The notes: generated by a model not told the origin, from the letters alone. Positions 8,541 to 17,040 are shown, counted from the stretch's first letter. The stretch: DNA of 64,000 nucleotides from Oscillospiraceae bacterium (GCA_017427265.1 JAFRTG010000027.1:248001-312000), one strand, 5' to 3'. Program-made: numbers and translations.

Positions 8541-10287
8541 AAAAGAAACCGGCGTTCAGATGCAGACGCTGCGCCGCGTTTTGCAGGATCTGAAGCACGA
8601 TTGGTTCCGGCTTGTTCTGACGCTTCTGCTTGCTGTTCTGACCGTTGCGTTGACGCTCTGGGTGCCGATTCTCGTCGGCAATGCCATCGACGGAATCAAA
8701 GGTGCGGGATTTGTCGATTTTGACGCTGTTACAAGGATTCTGCTGACAATCGGCATATCGGTCGCGGTGACTGCGCTCGCGCAGTGGGTCATGAGCATCG
8801 TACAGAATAAAATTGTCTATGAGGTTGTTGAGGATATCCGGAACCGCGCAATTGAACGGCTCGAACATCTGCCGCTTGCCTATTTTGACAGCCATCCGAC
8901 CGGCGTGACAATCAGCCGCATGATCTCGGATGTCGATCAGTTTGCCGACGGTCTGCTCATGGGCTTTACGCAGCTGTTCACCGGTGTCCTGACAATCATC
9001 GGCACGCTCATTATGATGCTGCGGATTCATCCCGGCATCACGGTCGTTGTCTTTGTCATGACGCCGCTCTCGCTGTTTGTCGCGGCGTTTATCGCAAAGC
9101 GTACCTATACGATGTTCCGCGTGCAGGCCGAGACCCGCGCTGCCCAGACTGCGATGATTAACGAGACGATCACCAATCAGAAGGTCGTGCAGGCCTTCGG
9201 GCATGAGCAGCTGACAATGGACGAATTCGATGCGGTCAACCGCGAGCTGGAAACGGCTTCGCGCAAGGCGACATTTTACTCCTCGCTGACGAATCCCTGC
9301 ACGCGCTTTGTCAATGCGCTGGTCTATGCAGCAGTCGGTGTGACCGGTGCGCTGGCGGCCATCCGCGGCAGCATCAGCGTCGGTCAGCTTTCGACCTTCC
9401 TCAGCTACGCGAATCAGTATACGAAGCCGTTCAATGAGATTTCAGGCGTCGTGACCGAGCTCCAGAATGCGCTGGCCTGTGCAGACCACGTCTATGCACT
9501 GATTGACGAGGCGGCTGAATCGCCCGATCAGCCGGACGCATTGGAATTGCAGCAGGCAGAGGGCACTGTCCGCTTTGACGATATTTCCTTCTCGTATACG
9601 CCGGAGCGCCCGCTTATTTCGCATTGCTCGATTGATGTCAGACCGGGGCAGCGCGTTGCAATCGTCGGGCCGACCGGCTGCGGCAAAACGACGCTCATCA
9701 ATCTGATTATGCGGTTTTATGATGTCAATGACGGCGCCATCCGCATTGACGGACATGATCTGCGCGATCTGACGCGGAGCAGTCTGCGCACACAGATCGG
9801 CATGGTGCTGCAGGAAACATGGCTCAAGGCCGCGACTGTCCGTGAGAATATCCGCATGGGTATGCCCGATGCAACGGATGAACAGGTCATTGCTGCTGCC
9901 AAGGCTGCCCACGCGCACAGCTTTATCAAGCGGCTGCCGCAGGGATATGATACCGTTATCAGCGATAAAAACGGCGCGCTCTCTCAGGGACAGCGGCAGC
10001 TGCTCTGCATTGCCCGCGTGATGCTCTGTCTGCCGCCGATGCTGATTCTCGACGAGGCAACATCCTCGATTGACACACGTACCGAGCAGAAGATTCAGTC
10101 TGCTTTTCAGAAGCTCATGCAGGGGAGGACGTCGTTTATCGTCGCGCACCGGCTCTCGACAATTCAGGAAGCCGACCTTATTCTTGTGATGAAGGATGGG
10201 CAGATCATTGAGCAGGGGAATCATGAATCGCTGCTGCGGCTCGGCGGGTTCTATGCCAATTTGCACCAGTCACAGTTTGCACATTGA
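8533..10287 (+). CDS. Heterodimeric ABC exporter, catalytic subunit
   Basis: A 584-residue half-transporter with six membrane helices, then Walker A 'GPTGCGKTT', a signature of the form 'LSQGQRQL' and a canonical Walker B/Glu 'LILDEATSSIDT'. The LSQGQRQL signature is typical of the TM288/LmrD/BmrD-type partner, fitting the degenerate neighbour. The ATG at 8533 follows GGAGGTGCGCAGCA and overlaps the upstream stop; the longer frame from 8374 runs inside the upstream gene and was rejected. A bidirectional terminator separates it from spoVT. Confidence 0.9.
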   Translation: MDKKETGVQMQTLRRVLQDLKHDWFRLVLTLLLAVLTVALTLWVPILVGNAIDGIKGAGFVDFDAVTRILLTIGISVAVTALAQWVMSIVQNKIVYEVVEDIRNRAIERLEHLPLAYFDSHPTGVTISRMISDVDQFADGLLMGFTQLFTGVLTIIGTLIMMLRIHPGITVVVFVMTPLSLFVAAFIAKRTYTMFRVQAETRAAQTAMINETITNQKVVQAFGHEQLTMDEFDAVNRELETASRKATFYSSLTNPCTRFVNALVYAAVGVTGALAAIRGSISVGQLSTFLSYANQYTKPFNEISGVVTELQNALACADHVYALIDEAAESPDQPDALELQQAEGTVRFDDISFSYTPERPLISHCSIDVRPGQRVAIVGPTGCGKTTLINLIMRFYDVNDGAIRIDGHDLRDLTRSSLRTQIGMVLQETWLKAATVRENIRMGMPDATDEQVIAAAKAAHAHSFIKRLPQGYDTVISDKNGALSQGQRQLLCIARVMLCLPPMLILDEATSSIDTRTEQKIQSAFQKLMQGRTSFIVAHRLSTIQEADLILVMKDGQIIEQGNHESLLRLGGFYANLHQSQFAH

Positions 10288-10308
10288 TTTCACGCAGATA
10301 CGCAAAAA

Positions 10309-10341
10309 CAGCAGGGAAGAGCTTTCTTCCCTGCTGCTCTT
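10309..10341. terminator. Bidirectional terminator between ABC exporter and spoVT
   Basis: AGCAGGGAAGA and TCTTCCCTGCT form an 11-bp stem with a 4-base loop, an A-run to the left and a TCTTTT run to the right, between two convergent genes. Confidence 0.85.
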
Positions 10342-10887
10342 TTATGCTTCCATTTGCTTGCCGAGAAACTGCGCTGCAGCTGAGATCAGTGAGCGCTGCA
10401 GATCTGTCGGGCGGATCAGTGCGTCCGCAGCGTCCAGAAATGCGACTGCGCCTGTCACGTCTCCGGCGGTCAGAATCGGCATACACGCGAAGGCGCTCCG
10501 CGGCACGCCCTCCGCCGGCCGGATATGCTGTGTGGCCTCTGCGGGGGCTGCGTAGCTGCGGCGGTTTTCCATCAGCTCCTCCAGCTCCGGCGAGACGCGG
10601 CGTTCGTAAAATTCCCGCTTCTGCGTGCCCGATACTGCAACCACATGATCGCGGTCGAATACCAGTACCGCACAGCCCGCCAGCCGCTGCATGATCTCTG
10701 CAACCTGTGCCGCGTTTTCACTCATCTCGCCCAGCACGGAGTATTTGCGGAAAATGACCTCTCCGTCCGGGCTCGTGTAAATTTCAAGGGGGTCGCCCAT
10801 CCTGATCCGGAGCGTTCGACGAATTTCTTTTGGTATCACAATGCGGCCAAGATCATCAATTCGCCTGACGATTCCTGTTGCTTTCAT
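10342..10887 (-). CDS. spoVT: Stage V sporulation protein T (AbrB-family regulator)
   Basis: A 181-residue protein. Residues 1-50 are a swapped-hairpin AbrB/SpoVT DNA-binding domain ('KATGIVRRIDDLGRIVIPKE', 'RRTLRIRMGDPLEIY'). About residues 60-180 form the GAF-like domain ('AVLVFDRDHVVAVSG', 'GDVTGAVAFLDA', ending 'LGKQME'). Length and order match Bacillus SpoVT (about 178 residues), a forespore regulator acting with sigma G. The gene supports descent from a spore former, though it also persists in non-sporulating relatives. A shorter paralogue lies at 13287-13463. Confidence 0.9.
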   Translation of the reverse strand: MKATGIVRRIDDLGRIVIPKEIRRTLRIRMGDPLEIYTSPDGEVIFRKYSVLGEMSENAAQVAEIMQRLAGCAVLVFDRDHVVAVSGTQKREFYERRVSPELEELMENRRSYAAPAEATQHIRPAEGVPRSAFACMPILTAGDVTGAVAFLDAADALIRPTDLQRSLISAAAQFLGKQMEA

Positions 10888-10990
10888 ATTACTCTTTTCT
10901 CCTATTACAAAATTATTTGCAGAATACTGCTGTAGATATTGTTTGCAGGTTCAGGAGAATTATGCGAAGCAGTCTTAGTGCAAAGCACTA

Positions 10991-11593
10991 TCACTGAACA
11001 CGGAACTCATGGATGCTTTCAGTCAATTCCCCTGCAAGCAACTCATCCTCGATTCGCAGCACACAGTCATCCCCAATATTTCCGAACAGTTCGCCGCTGG
11101 CATACCAGACTGTTTTTCTGTCGATCACAACAAAACTGCTTGGGATTTTGTTTTTGATGTGATGTTCAACACCATGTGCCACCATCATCTGATGCATTCT
11201 CTCTGCATAAGTATTATCGGCTTTCTTCGTTATGATGACCACTTTTGCGCCGTTCATCATGCACTGATCTGCCGCACGCATCAGCATACTGAGCTTTCCG
11301 GAGATGAAATATGCCCCTGCTGCAATGACTGTTTTCTTCGCAGCGGCAATTTCTCTGAACAGATCGTTTTCGTAATGCTCTGTGTAAATGGTCTGGAATC
11401 CGTCCTGATGAATCAGTTCAGGTTCATAGCCGAGCCTCGCATAACCGCGCAGCCGCTTCTTATACATATTTTCAAGCATATGCACATGGATATCCGCGTA
11501 ATCATAGATCATCACACTGCTTTTGCCCGGATAATCACGATGCAACCGACCGACATACTGCGACAGCGTACCGCTCCATGATATCGGCATTGC
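10991..11593 (-). pseudogene. Helicase C-terminal remnant with PLD-like domain
   Basis: About 200 codons starting abruptly inside a helicase motif: 'LAMPISWSGTLSQYVGRLHR' looks like motifs V-VI of a superfamily 2 helicase. It is followed by 'VMIYDYADIHVHMLENMYKKR' and a C-terminal region resembling the phospholipase-D-like domain of large DEAD/DEAH proteins. All upstream helicase motifs (Walker A, DEAD box) are missing. The frame runs straight on from a flavin-reductase fragment, so a deletion joined two genes. Probably non-functional, although an open frame from a Met at 11617 could still be translated. Confidence 0.7.
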
Positions 11594-11770
11594 AAGATAT
11601 GCATAGATTTCCTGCATCTTATCCCTGAGCGGACAGTATAACCGTTCACGGCAGCATCGGCAGTCAACGCAGGGCGAGATGTTTGCCGCATAGCATTCAA
11701 TGATCTTGTATTCGCCTTGCAGACGGTACAGCAGCTTGTTAATCAGGAAAGCAGTATCTCCGTCTTTTCA
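11594..11770 (-). pseudogene. NAD(P)H-dependent FMN reductase fragment
   Basis: In the same frame as the helicase remnant the sequence reads 'GDTAFLINKLLYRLQGEYKI', then '..ISPCVDCRCCRERLYCPLRDKMQEIYAYL'. This is the second helix and Cys-rich loop of flavodoxin-fold FMN reductases, which normally continue into '..CDNVVIASPIYF'. Here it changes to the helicase sequence at about 11593. The N-terminal 'NGSPR' segment is not in frame: a GTG with a ribosome site just upstream (about 11769-11775) reads in another frame and stops quickly. It is a broken gene. Confidence 0.6.
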
Positions 11771-11901
11771 CGGAATCACCTCTGCAACATTTCTGCTATT
11801 ATTGTATCACATCCGAACTCAAAGCACAAGATATTTGATATTGAATGTGAAAGCTTTTAAGTCAAACTAAAATTCGGGATTTCAAATTCAGCAATACCAT
11901 C

Positions 11902-11930
11902 TTGACTTTTGTATCAGAAAATGATATAAT
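11902..11930 (+). promoter_or_regulatory. Promoter of the DUF4143 ATPase gene
   Basis: TTGACT, a 17-base spacer and TATAAT, about 50 bases before the ATG. Confidence 0.75.
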
Positions 11931-11978
11931 AGTGACAAAAGCAGAAAGTGATTCTGGATTAGTCGAAAAGGAGACTGT

Positions 11979-13238
11979 ATGGATTTTATTCACCGGCATA
12001 TCGAAGACATCGTTATGAAAACGAACAGCACCTTCAAAGGTGTACTTTTGACCGGCGCTCGCCAGACGGGAAAATCGACACTTCTTAAGGAACTGTTTCC
12101 TGATAAAAGATATGTCTCGATTGATGACCCTTTTATCGAAGCACAGGCAAATGAAAACCCGAATGAGTTTATGATGCTGAATCCGCCGCCTGTCATTTAT
12201 GACGAGGTGCAGCGGGCACCGGGCTTATTCCGGTTCATCAAAATCAAATGTGATGAAAGCAAAGAACGCGGGCTTTTCTGCCTGTCGGGGTCTCAGCCGC
12301 TTGAACTGATGGAAAAGGCATCGGAATCCCTGGCAGGCAGAGTCGGAATTCTGGAATTAAGCGGTCTTTCCCTCAGAGAACTGCAAAACTGTCCGTTCAG
12401 AGAGCCGTTTATCCCCACGATGGAATATCTGACAAGCAGGAATCAGTCAGCCGTTCCGGTCGCAAACATCTGGGAGATGATTCATCGCGGCGGATATCCG
12501 GAATTGCAGAACAAAGATGTTGACTGGTCGCTTTTCTTCGGCAGCTATATCAGAACATATCTGGAACGGGATGTCAGAAAGCTGACTGCCGTACAGGATC
12601 TGAACGATTTTCGCAGATTTATGGTTGCAGTTGCTGCAAGAACAGGACAGATGCTGAATTACACCAATATTGCGGATGAAATCGGAAAGGATGCAATGAC
12701 CGTCAAGCACTGGATGTCCATTCTGGAAGCAACGGGAATTATTTATATTCTGGAGCCTTACACTGCATCGGCATTGAAACGAGCCATCAAAACGCCAAAG
12801 ATTTATTTCAGGGATACGGGACTTGCTGCGTATTTAACAAGATGGCTGACGCCGGATGCCTTGGCTTGCGGTGCAATGAGCGGTCAAATATTTGAAACCT
12901 ATGTGATTACTGAAATTCTGAAATCCTATTCCAACCGCGGACTGGACTATCGGTATTTTGTTTCCTATTATCGCGGAAAAGACAAAAAGAAGACAAAAAA
13001 AGACGGCATGGAGATTGCCGTCGAAAGTGAAATTGATTTCATCATCGAAGAGAACGGCGTTCTGTATCCGATTGAGATCAAACAGGCATCCAATGTCACT
13101 GCCGACATGACAAGTGCTTTTACGGTTCTTGACAAAATCCCTGACAAAAAGCGCGGAACCGGTGCGATTGTTTGTATGTGCCCGCAGCCGGGTGTCCTGA
13201 GAGAGAATATCCTTGCGATACCGGTTTGGTATCTGTAA
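11979..13238 (+). CDS. AAA-family ATPase with DUF4143 domain
   Basis: A 419-residue protein. The N-terminal AAA_14 ATPase has Walker A 'GARQTGKST' (about residues 26-34), Walker B 'PPVIYDEVQ' and a sensor 'CLSGSQ'. The C-terminal DUF4143 region (about 205-375) contains 'YIRTYLERDVRKL' and ends with a nuclease-like fold signature 'EIDFIIEENGVLYPIEIK' (ExD..ExK arrangement). These proteins are abundant in gut Firmicutes and Bacteroidetes and often behave as mobile or defence-like genes; their function is unsettled. GGAG precedes the ATG. An interspersed repeat begins right after the stop. Confidence 0.9.
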   Translation: MDFIHRHIEDIVMKTNSTFKGVLLTGARQTGKSTLLKELFPDKRYVSIDDPFIEAQANENPNEFMMLNPPPVIYDEVQRAPGLFRFIKIKCDESKERGLFCLSGSQPLELMEKASESLAGRVGILELSGLSLRELQNCPFREPFIPTMEYLTSRNQSAVPVANIWEMIHRGGYPELQNKDVDWSLFFGSYIRTYLERDVRKLTAVQDLNDFRRFMVAVAARTGQMLNYTNIADEIGKDAMTVKHWMSILEATGIIYILEPYTASALKRAIKTPKIYFRDTGLAAYLTRWLTPDALACGAMSGQIFETYVITEILKSYSNRGLDYRYFVSYYRGKDKKKTKKDGMEIAVESEIDFIIEENGVLYPIEIKQASNVTADMTSAFTVLDKIPDKKRGTGAIVCMCPQPGVLRENILAIPVWYL

Positions 13239-13242
13239 TACA

Positions 13243-13366
13243 ACACCGCCGCCTGCAACATTTACGCAGACGGCGGTTCGCTGTATTTATTTCCCGATGT
13301 ACCGTTCCTTCGCCGATTCCAAACCCATGCAGAACACCAGATCTTGTGTCAATGTTTTCAGTGAGG
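13243..13366. repeat. Interspersed repeat copy A
   Basis: It begins with a GC-rich hairpin (ACCGCCGCCTGC..GCAGACGGCGGT) followed by a conserved tract containing GATGTACCGTTC, GCCGATTCCA, CCATGCAGAAC and CTTGTGTCAATGTTTTCAG, and ends at about 13366. The right tract recurs at 16880-16954 and a degenerate full-length relative at 25410-25500. On the minus strand its right end is read as the tail of a small AbrB protein. Confidence 0.75.
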
Positions 13367-13463
13367 GGTCTCCTTCCCGGATTCTCATGGTTCTGCGGAT
13401 TTCTTTCGGGATCACCACCCGCCCTAAATCGTCGATTCTGCGTACAATACCTGTTGCTTTCAT
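13287..13463 (-). CDS. Minimal AbrB/SpoVT-type regulator with repeat-encoded tail
   Basis: A 58-residue protein. Residues 1-33 are nearly identical to the SpoVT N-terminus (MKATGIVRRIDDLG, VVIPKEIRRTMRIREGDP). At the point where SpoVT continues 'LEIY', the frame enters repeat copy A and reads SLKTLTQD..FCMG.ESAKERYIGK. GGAGG lies 6 bases before the ATG. The DNA-binding domain may be slightly truncated at its last strand. It may be a dominant-negative or independent small regulator, or simply a gene truncated by repeat insertion. An inverted repeat GTGTA..TACAC lies upstream near 13539-13554. Confidence 0.65.
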   Translation of the reverse strand: MKATGIVRRIDDLGRVVIPKEIRRTMRIREGDPSLKTLTQDLVFCMGLESAKERYIGK

Positions 13464-13746
13464 TTTGTGCCTCCTTTTGTGTTTCGCTATTTTGGGATAG
13501 CTTCGCTTTTTCAAAGCTACAGGTATTGTTTGCCGTATGTGTAAATATATACACTTGTATTTTTTCATGCGAAAGAGAAATCAGAAACACACGCTTAGCT
13601 GAAAGCAGATAATTTAGTGAAAATAAGCATTTTTCACAGGGGAATAATTACTTTCCACTGCTTTTTCAGTTTTATCACAAATATTTCTTATTTTGCCCAT
13701 GCTTTTATGATAAGCTGTATCTATATTCAGGAAAGGAGCAGCTTTC

Positions 13747-14367
13747 ATGGAGCAATCATCAATCTACGGTGGATTCCGCCCTGTGCTGGAACAGATCAAG
13801 GAAACCTTTGAGAATCGAATCACGGAATACACTGCTGAAGAATATAAAAAAACCGGGATAAAAATATATGAGCATCTGATTGCGCGTGTAAAATCGGAAG
13901 AAAGTGCTCTGGAAAAGTGTGAACGCAAAGGATTGCCGCAGACCCCGCATTCTGCCATGAAGGTGCTGACAGACAGCATCGGCATCCGCATCGTCTGCTC
14001 GTTCATAGATGATATCTATGCGAATATCGAAAAAATCCGCGCCTTTCCGGATTGCAGAGTCATCGAGGAAAAAGACTATATCCGCCACGCAAAGCCAAAC
14101 GGCTACCGCAGCTATCACATGATTCTGGAATATACTGCACCCTTTGCTGATGCAGACGGAAATGATCCCGGAACATTCTTCATTGAGATTCAGTTGCGCA
14201 CGATTGCAATGGATTCATGGGCGGCGCTTGAACACAAGCTCAAATACAAGAAAAATATTGCAAATCAGGAGATGATCGTTGCGGAACTGAAACGCTGTGC
14301 GGATGAGCTTGCATCCTGCGACTTATCCATGACAACGATCCGTGATCTGATCGAACACGCGGAATGA
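13747..14367 (+). CDS. Small alarmone synthetase (GTP pyrophosphokinase, RelP/RelQ-like)
   Basis: A 206-residue RelA/SpoT-nucleotidyltransferase-domain protein with no hydrolase or TGS/ACT domains. Visible motifs: 'DSIGIRIVCSFIDDIY', 'DYIRHAKPNGYRSYHMIL', and 'FIEIQLRTIAMDSWAALEHKLKYKK' carrying the catalytic Glu and the Gln-x-Arg pair. Such enzymes make ppGpp or pppGpp from ATP and GDP/GTP during stress. AAAGGAG precedes the ATG. Its stop is 12 bases before a response regulator, so alarmone synthesis and the two-component system appear to be one operon. Confidence 0.9.
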   Translation: MEQSSIYGGFRPVLEQIKETFENRITEYTAEEYKKTGIKIYEHLIARVKSEESALEKCERKGLPQTPHSAMKVLTDSIGIRIVCSFIDDIYANIEKIRAFPDCRVIEEKDYIRHAKPNGYRSYHMILEYTAPFADADGNDPGTFFIEIQLRTIAMDSWAALEHKLKYKKNIANQEMIVAELKRCADELASCDLSMTTIRDLIEHAE

Positions 14368-14379
14368 ACGGAGGACATC

Positions 14380-15063
14380 ATGAAAATTTTACTGGCTGAA
14401 GATGAAAAAGAGCTGTCGCGTGCAGTGACGGCAATTCTGGAGCACGCAAAATATGCGGTGGATGCGGCATATGACGGCGCAGAAGCTTTGACGTATGCGG
14501 AAAACAATGCATATGATGTCATGGTGTTTGATATCATGATGCCGAAAATGGACGGCATTGAACTGCTGAAGCGGATCCGGCAAAGCGGCAATTATACCCC
14601 TGTCATCATGCTGACCGCCAAATCTGAGATCGACGACCGCATTACCGGACTGGATGCCGGTGCGGACGATTACCTGACAAAGCCCTTTGCAATGGGCGAA
14701 TTGCTGGCAAGACTTCGCTCTCTGACGCGCCGCAGTACAAGCTATACACCGACAAAATTGCAGGTCGGTTCTGTGATACTTGATACAGAGGAGCAGGAAA
14801 TGCGCAGCGAGAACAGCATCCGGCTTGCAGGCAAGGAAGCGCGGCTGATGGAATATCTGATGCATAATGCAGGCAAAGCGTTTTCGACAGAGGAACTGTT
14901 CCGGCATATCTGGGGCAGGGATGAAAATGCCGAGCCGAAAATCGTCTGGATGTATATCAGCTTTCTGCGCAATAAGCTCCGTGCCATCAATGCGGATCTT
15001 GTGATTGACGGCGAACAGAACGGCAGCTTTTCGCTGCATCAGACGGCAGGTGATTTCGGATGA
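14380..15063 (+). CDS. OmpR-family response regulator (system 1)
   Basis: A 227-residue protein. The receiver domain occupies about 1-120 with phospho-acceptor D51 in 'VFDIMMPKMDG' and the conserved 'LTKPF' lysine near 101. A winged-helix DNA-binding domain occupies about 130-225. It overlaps the kinase gene by ATGA. It follows the alarmone synthetase by 12 bases. It is a paralogue of the regulator at 37527. Confidence 0.92.
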   Translation: MKILLAEDEKELSRAVTAILEHAKYAVDAAYDGAEALTYAENNAYDVMVFDIMMPKMDGIELLKRIRQSGNYTPVIMLTAKSEIDDRITGLDAGADDYLTKPFAMGELLARLRSLTRRSTSYTPTKLQVGSVILDTEEQEMRSENSIRLAGKEARLMEYLMHNAGKAFSTEELFRHIWGRDENAEPKIVWMYISFLRNKLRAINADLVIDGEQNGSFSLHQTAGDFG

Positions 15064-16313
15064 TCCGCGCCCTGCGAAAAAAATTTATCCTGCTTGCGTC
15101 AATCTGCATTTTTCTGATATTAGCCGTAGTGCTGACTTGCATCAATGTCATCAGCTATTATTCCGGCTATAAGGAATCCATGTCCCTGCTCAGTTATATT
15201 GCCGACCATAACGGCAGAATGCCTGATGAAAACCCGAACAGCGGCGATGTGGATTTCTTTGTCTCACCGGAACTGCGGTTTGAAACGCGGTATTTCAGCG
15301 TGATTACCGATGCGGACGGGAACTATATTGACTCGGATAATGAGCATATCGCCGCAGTCAGCGATGCCGAAGCGGCGGAGATGTATCAGTCAGTTGTTGA
15401 CGGAAACAAGTCAAAGGGTGTGCTGAATCTTTCCGACAGAGTATTTCTTTATCAGGTCAAAGAAATCAGCAGCAAGGAGCCCGGCGAAAACAACGACTAC
15501 CGACTGATTTTGTTTATGGATTGCTCCAACCGGTTTCACCGGATACGCTCGATGCTGACGTTTTCCATCCTGATCGGTGCGGGCTGTCTGCTCATGTTTG
15601 TACTGCTGATTTCCGTTTTCTCAAGACGTGCGGTCAGACCGTTTGCGGAAAACTACGAAAAGCAGAAGCAGTTTATCACCAATGCCGGTCATGAGTTGAA
15701 AACGCCGCTGGCAATCATTTCTGCAAATACTGAGGTCATTGAAACGCTGCATGAGAACAGCGAATGGACGCAGAGCATCCGGCATCAGGTCGATCGTCTG
15801 ACGGGGCTTGTCAACGATCTGATTACGATTGCAAGGCTGGACGAATCCGCCGAACGGCGTGATGCAGTTATGACGACTGTTGATCTGTCTGCCCTTATGC
15901 AGAATACTGCCGCAGATTTCCGGACACTGGCAGAACAGCAGCAGAAAAGCTTTGAAACAGATATTGCACCGTCTGTCTCGGTCTGCGGCAATGAAAAGAC
16001 GCTGAAGGAACTGATTTCTATTCTGCTGGACAATGCTGTGAAATACTGCGACGACGGCGGCAGCATTCGGGCAGAGCTGAAACAGCAGAAGCATTCTGTC
16101 AGCCTGACGGTCTCCAACACACATTCCGAACCGACCGACTGCACGCGCTTCTTTGATCGGTTTTACCGCGGCGACACCTCACACAATTCCGAGAAATCCG
16201 GCTACGGCATCGGACTTTCCATGGCGGATACAATCGTCCGTCTGCACAAGGGAAAGATCACAGCACAGCAAAAGGAGCAGCGCGTCAGCTTCACGGTCAC
16301 GCTGCCGAATTGA
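15060..16313 (+). CDS. Sensor histidine kinase (system 1)
   Basis: A 417-residue kinase. TM1 is about 13-33, the extracytoplasmic sensor about 34-160, TM2 about 162-184, and HisKA carries H211 in 'NAGHELKTPLAII'. HATPase_c has N-box 'LLDNAVKYC' and G-box 'GYGIGLS'. A HAMP domain is minimal or absent. It pairs with the overlapping response regulator. The sensor closely resembles the kinase at 36310-37530, so the two systems are likely duplicates with related signals. Confidence 0.92.
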   Translation: MIRALRKKFILLASICIFLILAVVLTCINVISYYSGYKESMSLLSYIADHNGRMPDENPNSGDVDFFVSPELRFETRYFSVITDADGNYIDSDNEHIAAVSDAEAAEMYQSVVDGNKSKGVLNLSDRVFLYQVKEISSKEPGENNDYRLILFMDCSNRFHRIRSMLTFSILIGAGCLLMFVLLISVFSRRAVRPFAENYEKQKQFITNAGHELKTPLAIISANTEVIETLHENSEWTQSIRHQVDRLTGLVNDLITIARLDESAERRDAVMTTVDLSALMQNTAADFRTLAEQQQKSFETDIAPSVSVCGNEKTLKELISILLDNAVKYCDDGGSIRAELKQQKHSVSLTVSNTHSEPTDCTRFFDRFYRGDTSHNSEKSGYGIGLSMADTIVRLHKGKITAQQKEQRVSFTVTLPN

Positions 16314-16323
16314 ATGAACAACG

Positions 16324-16356
16324 CAAAAGCGGCTGAAATGACTCAGCCGCTTTTCT
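16324..16356 (+). terminator. Terminator of the alarmone/two-component operon
   Basis: AAAAGCGGCTGA and TCAGCCGCTTTT form a 12-bp stem ending in TTTTCTG. Confidence 0.85.
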
Positions 16357-16364
16357 GTATGCAG

Positions 16365-16400
16365 ACAAAAACAGACAGTCTGTGGAAGGCTGTCTGTTTC
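16365..16400 (-). terminator. Terminator of the proline-rich gene
   Basis: AACAGACAG..CTGTCTGTT forms a stem; on the minus strand it is followed by TTTTTG, 60 bases beyond the proline-rich gene stop. Confidence 0.6.
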
Positions 16401-16462
16401 CTGTTGTTCTGTATCATCGCCGACCAGAGCTTCAAAGTCATCGGGAGGGGAGAATGACTATG

Positions 16463-16711
16463 TCAGTCTTTGTTTGGCGGCTTAAATCCGTCCGGAGGCG
16501 GCAGAGGCTTTCCGTCTGCTCCCATCGGAGGCTTGAATCCGTCCGGAGGCGGCAGCGGTTTTCCGTCCTCACCCACTGGCGGCTTAAATCCGTCCGGAGG
16601 CGGCAACGGTTTTCCGTCTTCACCCAGCGGTGGTTTGAATTCGTCCGGCGGTGCAAGCGGTTTTCCGTCTGCGCCCATCGGCGGCTGCGGTCTTTTCATT
16701 TCATCACTCAT
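16463..16711 (-). CDS. Proline-rich tandem-repeat small protein
   Basis: An 82-residue protein starting MSDEMKRPQPP and composed almost wholly of about four 17-residue repeats of the form PPMGADGKPLPPPDGFK (51-base DNA repeats), ending PPNKD. There is no signal peptide or membrane segment, so export is not evident. AAGGAC precedes the ATG. A 17-base inverted repeat overlaps its probable -10 region. The P-x-x-GF-x-P rhythm recalls the PEGFDPSN repeats in the export operon at 38-44 kb. Function unknown; a disordered linker or adaptor is possible. Confidence 0.6.
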   Translation of the reverse strand: MSDEMKRPQPPMGADGKPLAPPDEFKPPLGEDGKPLPPPDGFKPPVGEDGKPLPPPDGFKPPMGADGKPLPPPDGFKPPNKD

Positions 16712-16754
16712 AATTCTCAAGTCCTTTCTTTGATTTGTGATCCACCGTTGTTGT

Positions 16755-16771
16755 GGTATCTTTATGATACC
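16755..16771. promoter_or_regulatory. Inverted repeat in the promoter of the proline-rich gene
   Basis: GGTATC-5-GATACC is a perfect 6-bp palindrome about 45 bases before the ATG at 16711; on the minus strand its left half contains TATCAT, a plausible -10. A likely operator. Confidence 0.45.
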
Positions 16772-16879
16772 GCATCTGGTTGTTTGTTTGATGTGAGAAT
16801 CATGAATGAACCGTGTGTTTTTGTCGGGCATTTTAAAATGAATACGCGAATAGACGGTGTTCTCTCGGTCTGCTCACGT

Positions 16880-16954
16880 CCCGATGTACCGTTCTCTTGC
16901 CGATTCCACCTCCATGCAGAACCGAATATCTTGTGTCAATGTTTTCAGTGAGGG
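16880..16954. repeat. Interspersed repeat copy B (right part only)
   Basis: It shares CGATGTACCGTTC, TTGCCGATTCCA, CATGCAGAAC and CTTGTGTCAATGTTTTCAG with copy A at 13295-13366, about 90 percent identical by eye. The GC-rich left hairpin of copy A is absent. On the minus strand it again encodes PSLKTLTQD..FCM.VESARERYIGT. Confidence 0.75.
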
Positions 16955-16973
16955 CGCACAGTCGCATGGTGCT

Positions 16974-17010
16974 GCATGCGGAAAAATATGCAGTTGACAG
17001 ATATTTCCGT
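16974..17010. repeat. Short repeat shared with 29088-29119
   Basis: GCGGAAAAATATGCAG followed by TTGACAGATATTTC matches GCGGAAGAATATGCAG followed by ATGACAGATTTTC at the other site. It lies directly beside repeat copy B and may be another piece of the same family. Confidence 0.45.
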
Positions 17011-17040
17011 GAAATACAGAACGGCTGTTCAAGGATTTTT

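Noticed and set aside
16463-16711. CRISPR-like array
   Set aside because: The 51-base repeats are contiguous and coding, without unique spacers.
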